Positions 44,253-52,010 of a stretch of 64,000 nt of DNA are shown here, piece after piece. Source of the DNA: Paucilactobacillus vaccinostercus DSM 20634. GTDB lineage: Bacteria; Bacillota; Bacilli; Lactobacillales; Lactobacillaceae. The translations under genes and the position numbers were made by a program. Positions within the stretch are counted from its first letter, which is position 1. Every line of letters begins with the position of its first letter. The notes under the pieces were generated by a model that was not told the DNA's origin, did not search any database, and saw only the letters and a list, made by a program, of their open reading frames with translations. The stretch spans positions 248,229-312,228 of the forward strand of contig NZ_AYYY01000061.1 in NCBI RefSeq assembly GCF_001436295.1. Reading direction: 5' to 3'.

Positions 44253-44330
44253 TTTGAACGCTCCAATCCAATTATTTTGGGATAGTTCGTGTCCACTATA
44301 ACGCAAATGGCCTGTAACGACACAAATAAC

Positions 44331-45068
44331 CTATTTTAGTAGCTGGCGCAATTCACGAGTTTTACGAAAGGAAACTTTGCAGGTGCTACCGTCGTTGAAG
44401 ACTAATTGACGACTGGTTCGGTTAAAGCTAGCCATGTGATCGAGGTTGACGAGTGAGCTTTTGTCACAGCGAAAGAAATGGGGATATTCGGTCTCAATGG
44501 CGGAGAGGTTACCGGGAAAGGTGGCATGACAACGGTCGGCATATAAAATGACAGTGCCAGGTTGTTGTTTGTTGGTGATGAGCATCGTAATGTCGTTCAT
44601 CGGCACCGAGAAGTATTGATCGCCAATTTGGTACCGAAAGAGACTTGTGTGGTGAAACAGTTCGGCTTCGTAGACGTGGTAGGCTAGGGAGGTATCGGTG
44701 ATCAGGCGTTGTTTGATTATGCTTCCGCCCTCGTCTTTGAGAATGTAGTCGAACGGGGCGACCCGCCGTTTGAGGGTGAGAAAGGATAACTCATCGTGGG
44801 TCGTGATAAAGACAATTTGTGCAAACGGTACCGTCTCGCGAATTTTGATTGCCAGTTTAAGTCCCGCCTGAATATCGGTTCCAATTTCCATATCGAGCAG
44901 AAATAGGCCCTGATTAATATGAGGGAGTTGTTGTTCAAAATCGGCCACGGTGGTACTGGCTGTGATTATCTGCATGGCGTAATGGTTGATCATAATGGTA
45001 TTTTCGACGGTCTGTTTGTAAAATTGAAGTTGAATGGGATCGTCTTCTAAGAGTAAAACGGGAAACAA
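44331..45068 (-). CDS. LytTR response regulator (AgrA/PlnC type)
   Basis: 245 residues: a receiver domain (1-125) with the acidic pocket EDD (8-10) and phospho-acceptor Asp in LFLLDMEIG (about 59), then a LytTR DNA-binding domain (about 145-245, with FFRCDKSSLVNLDH). The start is TTG, 6 nt after AGGAGG that lies inside the end of the kinase gene. It forms a two-component system with the upstream kinase. Its probable sites are the four ACGTTAAT boxes at 46763-46823. Confidence 0.9.
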   Translation of the reverse strand: MFPVLLLEDDPIQLQFYKQTVENTIMINHYAMQIITASTTVADFEQQLPHINQGLFLLDMEIGTDIQAGLKLAIKIRETVPFAQIVFITTHDELSFLTLKRRVAPFDYILKDEGGSIIKQRLITDTSLAYHVYEAELFHHTSLFRYQIGDQYFSVPMNDITMLITNKQQPGTVILYADRCHATFPGNLSAIETEYPHFFRCDKSSLVNLDHMASFNRTSRQLVFNDGSTCKVSFRKTRELRQLLK

Positions 45069-45069
45069 G

Positions 45070-46422
45070 TTAGTCCTCCTTGGTGATCACGAGACTCATT
45101 TGGAGATTATCGTGATCGAGTGCGGTATTAAAGTAGAGGTTGGGGAGCTGATAGACGAGATCTTGAACGTTGGCTAGGCCAATGCCATGATGGTCACCCT
45201 TGGTTGTGGCACCGAGTGTCAGGAGACGCTCAATGTCTAGATCAGCACTGGCCGGATTTTCAACGATGATTTCAATCGAATGGGGATGGTCGATGAAAGC
45301 ACAAGTGACATGCTGGTGGCTGTCGGTGGCCGTGACGTGTTCAATTGCATTATCGAGCAGAATTCCAAGAATGCGAACGATGGGAACCACATGGTTGGGG
45401 ATCGTCAGGTGGTGGCCCATGACTTCAATGGTGAGGGTCACACCAGCGTTGCGTGCCCGAAAGTACTTCTGGATTAATAGGCCGCGAACGGGTTCGTTAG
45501 TGATTTGGTCAGCGGCCACAATCATCTGGGCATTATTTTGTTGGGTGACAATTGATTGTTGTCGTAACTCTTGGTAGTATGCACGCAACTGCTGGGAGTC
45601 ATCGCTATTGATCATAGTTTCTAGCGACAGTAGTAAATTATTATAATCGTGCTTGAAGCGTCGAAACTCGGTGTATTGCTGCTCAATACTCGTCATGTAG
45701 CCTTCTAGCTGTTGATTTTGATGGCTCATAGCGGTCACCTTTTGGCGCGCCGCGTAGGCGCGCACAAAAATTACCATTTGATAGACGATAAGGATGGTGA
45801 TCAGTGAGAAGGTGACAATCAGCACACCTTGGATGATGGCGGCAATGGCGAGTAGTTCGCTGATAATGAGGACGGTTTCGAGTGCAACGAAGATCCCTAA
45901 CGTCATGAAAAAGATTTGTTTTTCAACTTGTAGATCGGTAATGAGTGTCGTGAGTCGGTTGAGAAATTGCCAGTAGTGGCGAACAAGGGTAACTAAGATG
46001 AGCGTTACGCCGATTTCAGCTACCGCAATGATGATAATCAGGGGGTGACTGTACTGCATGGCAGTATGAAGGTTGAAGGAGTGGGTGCGGATAAGGAGAA
46101 TCAGACGACTCAGATAGGTGGCGATGAAGCCAAAATCGATTTGGACCATGCACGCGATAATTAAGGCGGTTACTGGTATGTAGTTCACGGTTTCAAATCG
46201 GTGACTCACTAAGCTAAACATGATGGCACCGGCAAGTACTAGCAGCCAAATGGTATCTTGAATGTAGAGACCGGCAGCAGCAATGCCACTAGCAAGGATG
46301 ATGTCTCGCAAGAGCACGAATCCCCGATAATGACGATTTACCAAACAATAACTTAACCACAGGGTTGTCCACGCCTGCACAAAAATGACCAATAGGGCCT
46401 CAGTCCAATCTACAGATAACAA
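45070..46422 (-). CDS. Sensor histidine kinase, HPK10/AgrC-like
   Basis: 450 residues with about six N-terminal membrane helices (1-215), a coiled segment, the phosphorylation site FRRFKHDYNN (His about 266) and a GHKL ATPase domain with DNAIEH and GIGLANVQ. This is the kinase type that senses peptide pheromones. The only in-frame start is TTG 46422, preceded directly by a stop. The good ribosome site (GAGGAG) instead serves an ATG at 46436 in another frame that yields 8 residues. No agrB or agrD gene is nearby. Confidence 0.85.
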   Translation of the reverse strand: MLSVDWTEALLVIFVQAWTTLWLSYCLVNRHYRGFVLLRDIILASGIAAAGLYIQDTIWLLVLAGAIMFSLVSHRFETVNYIPVTALIIACMVQIDFGFIATYLSRLILLIRTHSFNLHTAMQYSHPLIIIIAVAEIGVTLILVTLVRHYWQFLNRLTTLITDLQVEKQIFFMTLGIFVALETVLIISELLAIAAIIQGVLIVTFSLITILIVYQMVIFVRAYAARQKVTAMSHQNQQLEGYMTSIEQQYTEFRRFKHDYNNLLLSLETMINSDDSQQLRAYYQELRQQSIVTQQNNAQMIVAADQITNEPVRGLLIQKYFRARNAGVTLTIEVMGHHLTIPNHVVPIVRILGILLDNAIEHVTATDSHQHVTCAFIDHPHSIEIIVENPASADLDIERLLTLGATTKGDHHGIGLANVQDLVYQLPNLYFNTALDHDNLQMSLVITKED

Positions 46423-46520
46423 CTAATCACCAACATGACACACTCCTCGAATTAAAAGTTTTTACTATCAACTAATATAAAGGGTCCGAGAGGCGATGGC
46501 AATGGTAACGAATAATGGGT

Positions 46521-46589
46521 CGTGGTGAAATTAGATTCGAAGTATCGAATAATCGTCAAGATAACCGATAGTTAAAACGCGTCACCACG
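46521..46589. other. Hairpin element resembling the 125-bp repeats
   Basis: Outer stem CGTGGTGA/TCACCACG (46521-46528 with 46582-46589) with AATTAGATTCGAAG directly inside the 5' arm. This is close to GATTAGATTTCGAGC at the same place in the repeats at 34175-34458. It lies in the leader of the kinase operon (opposite orientation). Relationship is tentative. Confidence 0.4.
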
Positions 46590-46681
46590 GAAAAGTGACA
46601 CCGTTGTTAAACGGGACTACGTATAGATTGAATACGAATATAAAGCTCGCTCAGAAATCAAAATTTTTGTAGAATTGATTA

Positions 46682-46726
46682 TTAACATACCATTTCATTC
46701 ATTGGATCAGCTCCTTTTTTCTTCAT
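46682..46726 (-). CDS. Ultra-short ORF in the kinase leader (14 or 6 codons)
   Basis: On the minus strand MKKKGADPMNEMVC can be read from 46726. The AAAAGGAG at 46711-46718 is spaced 8 nt from the in-frame ATG at 46702, giving MNEMVC. It lies downstream of a LytTR box pair and a TTATAT -10 (46733-46738). It may be a leader peptide, a signalling remnant or noncoding. Evidence for translation is the ribosome site only. Confidence 0.3.
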   Translation of the reverse strand: MKKKGADPMNEMVC

Positions 46727-46762
46727 TGTGCCATATAATTCAAATTGAAAATCTAAAAAAAT

Positions 46763-46823
46763 ATTAACGTCCATTAGCTGTCGATTAACGTCAAACGTTA
46801 ATTGATGAAAAATGGACGTTAAT
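46763..46823. promoter_or_regulatory. Two divergent pairs of LytTR boxes
   Basis: ATTAACGT at 46763-46770 and 46784-46791 (minus orientation), ACGTTAAT at 46795-46802 and 46816-46823 (plus orientation). Each pair has an exact 21-bp period, two helical turns, as in plantaricin and agr-type direct repeats (TACGTTAAT consensus). The outer 13-bp arms ATTAACGTCCATT/AATGGACGTTAAT form a perfect inverted repeat. Confidence 0.8.
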
Positions 46824-46939
46824 GATTAATCAGGATGTTTGAAGCACTTGGACTATCGGAAAGTCATGTGCTCATCAATTCAGATAAAGAAACGGAAGAA
46901 GCAATCAGTGAGGAGAGATAATTAAATTATGATTAACCT

Positions 46940-46980
46940 AAAAAAATGATGATTCCATGAGGAGTCACCATTTTTTTGTT
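46940..46980. terminator. Bidirectional terminator
   Basis: AAAAATG-A-TGATTCC pairs with GGAGTCA-C-CATTTTT, at the 3' end of the NAD(P)-binding gene. Confidence 0.8.
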
Positions 46981-47618
46981 TAATTATCCACAACAGTAAA
47001 CCGTTCGCGCGGATGTGTTGGATGTTCGATTTCGTCTAGTACAGCACTGGCGAGATTGCCAGTGGTGACCGTCGATTGCCCCTCGCTGTTGAACATCACT
47101 TGATCCTTGCCAAGGTGGTAACTTGTTTTTGGCCCGGGAACAAAGTCACGTTGGGGTGAAATTGCCGTCCAGTTGACGTTATGAATCCACTGGAGGTATT
47201 CATATTCGTGAGCTTGTTGTAGTGGTGTGTCCACCCAAGGCTCATTGGCGGCAGCCTTCAAGATTGATGCGAGCAGCGTAGTGCCATCGGCCTGTTTCAA
47301 AGAGGCCGCCCCTAGGATGAAGAAGAGACGTGGTTGGGGCTGGTTGCGCGCCATGGTGACTAATTTAGCAGCGAGGTCGAGGTGTTGATAGCCATCTCCA
47401 CGCGACGCAAATGCGTTGATGACAACGTCTAAATCCTTTAAATCATCCCAAGTCAGCGCAAAAACGTCTTTTGCCAAAATCGTGGTGGCGGCACTAAATT
47501 GTTGTTCGGCTTTGGTACGATTGCGAACGATCGCAGTTACCTCATGACCACGAGCCTGTGCTTCTTGAACAAGTGCGCTACCAGTTCGACCGGTAGCACC
47601 AATAATCCCAATTTTCAT
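46980..47618 (-). CDS. NAD(P)H-binding Rossmann protein (YwnB-like)
   Basis: 212 residues. KIGIIGATGRTGSALVQEA is the dinucleotide-binding loop, VTAIVRNRTKAE the second strand, and SPQRDFVPGP a conserved family segment. It belongs to the PF13460-type NAD(P)H-binding group and is likely a reductase or redox sensor. Monocistronic, preceded by AAGAAGG. Specific function unknown. Confidence 0.85.
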   Translation of the reverse strand: MKIGIIGATGRTGSALVQEAQARGHEVTAIVRNRTKAEQQFSAATTILAKDVFALTWDDLKDLDVVINAFASRGDGYQHLDLAAKLVTMARNQPQPRLFFILGAASLKQADGTTLLASILKAAANEPWVDTPLQQAHEYEYLQWIHNVNWTAISPQRDFVPGPKTSYHLGKDQVMFNSEGQSTVTTGNLASAVLDEIEHPTHPRERFTVVDN

Positions 47619-47701
47619 AATCGCGGACCTTCTTTTCTAATTTAATGGGTTGTCATGATTGTATGCTGTTTTGGAAATTTCGCAAAGGAAAATGAATTTT
47701 C

Positions 47702-47736
47702 AAAAGTAAAAGGAGCGTGATTTTAAATCACACTCC
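47702..47736 (-). terminator. Terminator of the xanthine permease gene
   Basis: Read leftward GGAGTGTGATTT, 1-nt gap, AAATCACGCTCC, then TTTTA. Confidence 0.8.
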
Positions 47737-47747
47737 AGAAATTTAGC

Positions 47748-49073
47748 TTATTTAGCGGCTTTTTTAAATGAATCGTGGTTGAAAATTAAGTTTAATACCA
47801 CGGCGGTGACGCTACCAACGACCACACCATTACTTAGCATAATTTGCCATTCGTTGGACATGTGTTGGAAAATTTGAGGGTAGACGGTTACGCCAAGTCC
47901 TAAACCGATTGACATCGAAGCGACTAGCAGGTTACTGTTTTTACTGAAGTCGACCTTCTTCAAGATTTGAACCCCTTGCACACCGACCATCCCAAACATC
48001 ACGATCATGGCCCCACCTAGTACGGCAGAGGGAATTGTTGTGGCAACGGCAGCGAATTTTGGCAACAGACCTAAAATGATAAGGAAGAAAGCAGCGTAGT
48101 AAACTGGTTTGCGGGTCTTAACCCCGGATAGTTTCAGCACACCGACGTTTTGTGAGAAGGTTGAGTATGGGAAGGTGTTGAAGACGCCCCCGAGCATCGC
48201 CGCAATTCCTTCAGCCCGGTAACCGCGCTTCAAATCATTGGTTCCCACTTTTTGACCGGTTACATCGCTCAAAGCGAAGAATACACCGGTTGATTCAATC
48301 ATGGTGGTGAGCGAGACTAGAATCATGGTAATAATGGAAGATGTATTGAAGGTTGGTACTCCAAAGTAAAATAATTGGGGCAGATGGAACCATGATGCTT
48401 GTCCCACTGGATCTAGTGAGATGAGACCAAAGGCACTGGCGATAAAGGAACCGGCAACAATCCCAATTAAAATAGCAATGGATTGAATGAAGCCCTTTGC
48501 GAAGGCACTGATGAGCAAAATGATCACAATGGTAATCCCACCAACGGCGAGGTTGGAGAAGCTCCCGAACGACTTTGCCGTTAAATCACCGCCCCCAAGG
48601 TTTTGAAAGCCCACAGGAACCAGGGTAAAACCAATGATGGTAATGAGGGATCCGGTAACAACGGGAGGAAAGAGGTTTTTAATGCGGGCGAAAAGGCCGG
48701 CGATTAAAAAGACGAAGAACCCAGCACAGATAATTGCCCCGTACATATAGGTAATCCCAAGGGTACCCCCAATTGATTCGAGGGGGGCAACCGCTTGAAC
48801 GGCACAGCCTAATACGACTGGTAACCCAATCCCAGTCAGGGGAGTTGTTCGAAGTTGTAAGAGGGTGGCAATTCCACACATAAAGATATCGGCGGAAACC
48901 AAGTAGGTCATCTGAGCGGCGTTAAAGTGTAAGGCTCCCCCGATGAGCAATGGCACCAAAATATCACCAGAATACATGGCGAGCAAGTGTTGAAGTCCTA
49001 GGATGGCGGCCTTCCAGTTTGAGGTTTCCTTGGTCTTGGTATCTTTAGCACTAAGAGTAACTGAAGCTTTCAA
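47748..49073 (-). CDS. pbuX: NCS2 xanthine (or uracil/purine) permease
   Basis: About 441 residues, UraA/PbuX-type fold with about 14 helices. LQHLLAMYSGDILVPLLIGGAL near the N-terminus and the catalytic-region segments STGVFFALSDVTG and SQNVGVLKLSGVKTR are visible. The start is TTG 49073, 6 nt after AGGAGG. The upstream ATG at 49121 has no site. A guanine riboswitch in the leader implies shut-off by guanine and supports xanthine/guanine uptake. Confidence 0.88.
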   Translation of the reverse strand: MKASVTLSAKDTKTKETSNWKAAILGLQHLLAMYSGDILVPLLIGGALHFNAAQMTYLVSADIFMCGIATLLQLRTTPLTGIGLPVVLGCAVQAVAPLESIGGTLGITYMYGAIICAGFFVFLIAGLFARIKNLFPPVVTGSLITIIGFTLVPVGFQNLGGGDLTAKSFGSFSNLAVGGITIVIILLISAFAKGFIQSIAILIGIVAGSFIASAFGLISLDPVGQASWFHLPQLFYFGVPTFNTSSIITMILVSLTTMIESTGVFFALSDVTGQKVGTNDLKRGYRAEGIAAMLGGVFNTFPYSTFSQNVGVLKLSGVKTRKPVYYAAFFLIILGLLPKFAAVATTIPSAVLGGAMIVMFGMVGVQGVQILKKVDFSKNSNLLVASMSIGLGLGVTVYPQIFQHMSNEWQIMLSNGVVVGSVTAVVLNLIFNHDSFKKAAK

Positions 49074-49193
49074 AATAATCCTCCTATGTGCAATTGTCTG
49101 TAGTATAAGGATGCGGAACAAGGTGATTATTCCTCAGAATCTGCCTTGTGCAGTTTAATTAGTCAAATGAAAGAGTAGCGCGATTCAAGCAAC

Positions 49194-49302
49194 TAAAAAA
49201 ACTCTATCTGCATAGGCAAATAGAGTCATCCTCAATCTGCTTATAGTCCAAAGTTTACGGCTTTGGGTAGAAACTTACCGCCCGTATTGCGGCATTATAT
49301 AG
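49194..49302 (-). ncRNA. Guanine-sensing purine riboswitch with terminator
   Basis: On the minus strand the aptamer has TATAAT, then GTAAGTTTCTACCC, the CCGTAAACTTTGG P3 arm and GGACTATAAG. The nucleotide preceding UAU, equivalent to position 74, is C, as in guanine-type aptamers. An 11-bp terminator hairpin (ACTCTATTTGC/GCAGATAGAGT, 49201-49225) with seven Ts follows. It is therefore a transcriptional off switch for the permease. Confidence 0.92.
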
Positions 49303-49434
49303 GCAACTGCGTTTTAATTTGTAACTGAATATTAACACCAGAAAAATACGTAAACAAGAGAAAAATTCAAATAAAGGGATGTAAACGGTGACAAAATTAG
49401 AATAAAATGAGGATAGGACCAAACAAGGTGTTGC

Positions 49435-49528
49435 GAGATGATTCGCATACCGTGTGACGCCCGCAAAGATTCGGTGATCGACCGGGCCGTGGGGCCTGAT
49501 CGAACATCGGTTTTCGTTTCAACGAAAA
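49435..49528 (+). other. GC-rich structured leader of the macrodomain gene
   Basis: The sequence can fold into a GGCC-GTGG-GGCC hairpin flanked by GATC/GATC (about 49476-49501) and a perfect 8-bp hairpin TTTTCGTTTCAACGAAAA (49511-49528) directly before the AGGAGG ribosome site. I do not match it to a known riboswitch. Confidence 0.35.
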
Positions 49529-49544
49529 CAAGGAGGATGATTGA

Positions 49545-50060
49545 ATGACGATCAGTGTTGTGATGGATGATATTACAGATTGCAAGGTAGATGCAATTGT
49601 GAACGCGGCCAATACCACGTTACTTGGTGGTGGCGGTGTGGATGGTGCGATTCACGCGGCGGCAGGTCCAGAACTGTTGGCAGCATGCAAAAAATTACAT
49701 GGCTGTCCGACTGGAGAAGCTAAAATCACCAAGGGGTATCAATTACCAGCTAAGTACGTGATTCACACTCCCGGACCAATTTGGCACGGGGGAACGCGGC
49801 ATGAGAAGATATTTTTACAGAATTCGTATCGTAACAGCTTGTTGTTAGCTGAAAAAAATGGGTGTGAAACGGTGGCGTTTCCTTCAATCAGTACCGGCGT
49901 TTATAATTATCCGATTAAACAGGCTGCACCGTTGGCCCTCAACGAAATTCATCAGTTTATGGAAACTGCTAAGGTCGTCAAAGATGTCACGATGGTGTGT
50001 TTCGATGAGCAGACATTCGCTGCTTACCAAGCTGCACTCGCTAATTTAGACGGGGAGTAA
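49545..50060 (+). CDS. Macrodomain O-acetyl-ADP-ribose deacetylase-like protein
   Basis: 171 residues, a single macrodomain. DAIVNAANTTLLGGGGVDGAIHAAAG (about 16-41) and PSISTGVYNYP (about 113-123) are the ADP-ribose-binding loops, as in YmdB/MacroD-type hydrolases. It removes acetyl or ADP-ribose groups from ADP-ribose derivatives. AGGAGG is 8 nt before the ATG. Its 3' end overlaps the convergent kinase gene by 20 bp. Confidence 0.93.
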   Translation: MTISVVMDDITDCKVDAIVNAANTTLLGGGGVDGAIHAAAGPELLAACKKLHGCPTGEAKITKGYQLPAKYVIHTPGPIWHGGTRHEKIFLQNSYRNSLLLAEKNGCETVAFPSISTGVYNYPIKQAAPLALNEIHQFMETAKVVKDVTMVCFDEQTFAAYQAALANLDGE

Positions 50061-50919
50061 ACTGGCCCACTTGTTGGTAGTTGGCGATGGCGGCCATGAC
50101 GGATGACAAGACGATGCCGTATCGCCGTTCGCGTGGTGCGTTGTTGGTATCTAGCAGCGCCCAAAAAGTACCGCGGGTTGCGAGTGCGATGGCGCGGTCT
50201 AAGGGTTCGCGATGAAGCAAAAAGCCGGTTAAGAGGGCCGCAAAAACATCCCCACTGCCAAAGAAGTGACCCGCTAAAATAGGCCGGCCGATGAATTGAA
50301 CGTGATGGTGGTCATCGAGCCAGACGCATCCTTGTTGGTCTGCGAGGGTGATACCAGTAATGATGGCGTGACCGTCCGGCTGAAGTTGTACCTGGAGGGC
50401 ATCAAGAATCGGGAGTAATGACTGAAGAGTGTCCGTGGCTGTGACCTGATGGCCAGTCAAAAATTCGGCTTCGGTCAGATTAGGCACGATGACCGATGCG
50501 GCATGGACGAGCTGGCGCATGTGGTCTGGATAATCGGCTGGTAGGTCGGGATAAAGTGCTCCTTGATCACCCATGACGGGGTCAATCACGACTAGCTGCT
50601 CGTTTTGCCGTTGAATAAATTCAGTCAGCTGATCGACAATTTGATTGCGGCCTAGGTAGCCGGTTAAGACACCATGAGTTTGAATTTGTTGGGCTTGCCA
50701 ATGAGCGAAGGTGGCTGGCAGCCACGTGGTTAAGTCGGCACTAGCGGGTTGGCCAAAGCCCTCGGTTTGGGTTGAAAGAAGACTTGTGGGTAAAATAGCC
50801 AGTTGCTGACCGAAGGCGGTTAGCAGCGGGACGGCGACGCCCATCGAAATAGCGCTCACCGCCGAAAGATCCTGCGCAACGAGGACGGGGGATTGAGTTG
50901 GTGCAGAAACGCGGGTCAT
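50041..50919 (-). CDS. Pyridoxal/pyridoxamine kinase-like protein (ribokinase fold)
   Basis: 292 residues. The PdxK/PdxY/ThiD-type ribokinase features are HGVLTGYLG, VIDPVMGDQGALY (about 151-163), VPNLTEAEFLTG and the C-terminal anion hole HFFGSGDVFAALLTG with the catalytic Asp (GSGD). It phosphorylates a vitamin B6 vitamer, or possibly hydroxymethylpyrimidine. The ECF S component immediately upstream on the same strand may supply the substrate. Confidence 0.85.
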   Translation of the reverse strand: MTRVSAPTQSPVLVAQDLSAVSAISMGVAVPLLTAFGQQLAILPTSLLSTQTEGFGQPASADLTTWLPATFAHWQAQQIQTHGVLTGYLGRNQIVDQLTEFIQRQNEQLVVIDPVMGDQGALYPDLPADYPDHMRQLVHAASVIVPNLTEAEFLTGHQVTATDTLQSLLPILDALQVQLQPDGHAIITGITLADQQGCVWLDDHHHVQFIGRPILAGHFFGSGDVFAALLTGFLLHREPLDRAIALATRGTFWALLDTNNAPRERRYGIVLSSVMAAIANYQQVGQFTPRLN

Positions 50920-50983
50920 GCGAGAACCTCCTTAGATAATTAAGTGAAAACTGCGATTGAAAGCGTAGAGATTGGAATGAGGT

Positions 50984-51011
50984 GGCTGGGAAAAAACTCC
51001 CAGCCATTTTT
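50984..51011 (+). terminator. Hairpin, terminator-like on plus strand
   Basis: GGCTGGGA, 6-nt loop, TCCCAGCC, then ATTTTTG. It is oriented against the neighbouring leftward genes, so its partner transcript is unclear. Confidence 0.5.
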
Positions 51012-51042
51012 GTATCTCTGAATTTTAATAGCCGAAATCGGG

Positions 51043-51194
51043 AAAAAAAGGCTGACTTCTCCGCTTAGCTACGAAAACCAAACGATTCAAAGTATGAATC
51101 ATTCGGTTTCCTAGGCTGCCACTGCAACTTATCGCTTTAGCGATTTTAGTTGCGTGGACAACGGAGTATGCTCGAAGTCAGACCGCCTTTTTTT
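51043..51194. ncRNA. Multibranched structured element of unknown class
   Basis: Outer stem AAAAAAAGGC/GCCTTTTTTT continues as TGACTTC/GAAGTCA (51052-51058 with 51174-51180). Inside are hairpin GAAAACCAAACGATTC/GAATCATTCGGTTTC (about 51073-51110) and hairpin GCAACTTATCGCT/AGCGATTTTAGTTGC (51124-51153). Both flanks act as T runs on one strand or the other. It fills most of the spacer between the ECF gene and the kinase. Orientation and function unknown. Confidence 0.55.
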
Positions 51195-51253
51195 CCACTC
51201 TCCTCGTTTTGTGAATACGAATTAATTTAATTGCATAGTAGACCGTCAAGCAC

Positions 51254-51745
51254 CTAAATTTTGAGGGATTTTTTGAGCCGCAGTGCGATTGGCATTCCGA
51301 TAATTGCGCCGACGAAGCCTTGAAGAAGGTTGGTTGGAATCCCGATTAGACCGGTTGGCACCTTATATAGGATGCTATCGGTAATGAAGTAGCCCGCAAC
51401 CATGATTATGACCCCCGCAACGAGGGCGATAATTTGAAGTTTGCGGCTTTTATTATAACCTAACCACCCAAAGATGAGGCCCTCGAACCCGTGAACGATG
51501 AGTGAAAAGAACATGTATTGTGCGTAGCCGGAAATTAAGTCCAGTAAGAATCCGGTCAAACCGCCCACAATGAGTCCATCTCGTTTCCCGTACAAGAAGG
51601 CCGCAATGATGATACCGGCGTCACACAAGTTGATGTTACCGTGAGTCATTGGAATTGGAATAATAAAGACGCGCGCGATGACGACGGTGACTGCCACAAG
51701 CATTGCCGGAATGATGACGCGCTTAACAGAATAACTAGATGCCAT
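51254..51745 (-). CDS. ECF transporter S component (probable vitamin/cofactor precursor)
   Basis: 163 residues with six membrane helices. NINLCDAGIIIAAFLYGKRDGLIVGG (about 37-62) resembles the substrate-binding loop region of HmpT/PdxU-type S components. It works with a shared energy-coupling module encoded elsewhere. Because the next gene on the strand is a pyridoxal-kinase-like enzyme, pyridoxine or hydroxymethylpyrimidine is the most plausible ligand, by context only. Confidence 0.85.
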   Translation of the reverse strand: MASSYSVKRVIIPAMLVAVTVVIARVFIIPIPMTHGNINLCDAGIIIAAFLYGKRDGLIVGGLTGFLLDLISGYAQYMFFSLIVHGFEGLIFGWLGYNKSRKLQIIALVAGVIIMVAGYFITDSILYKVPTGLIGIPTNLLQGFVGAIIGMPIALRLKKSLKI

Positions 51746-52010
51746 AATTGTCTCCCCATTTCTCTCTCTAGATAGTAACTATACTGACCATTATAACCGC
51801 AATTAGCAACGAGTAAACGAATAAAATTAGAATTAGATTAAATTATTAGAAGCGGGACCACCGTGAGTTATCAAAAGCGCCATTTTGACGATGATGATCC
51901 CATTTTCTTTAGCAATTCAGATAAAAGTTTGTCAAATTGTGAATGGCCCTATCCAGTGGGGGAGTAAATGTAGTAGGATGTTAGAGGAATTAACGGGGGA
52001 GGAAAGAAAA

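Noticed and set aside
46834..46920. 28-codon ORF MFEALGLSESHVLINSDKET... right of the LytTR boxes
   Set aside because: No ribosome site and no clear -10 after the box pair. Kept only as part of the intergenic finding, possibly a gene remnant.
49397..49618. Minus-strand ORF opposite the macrodomain gene start
   Set aside because: It overlaps a well-supported gene and has no plausible ribosome site or product.
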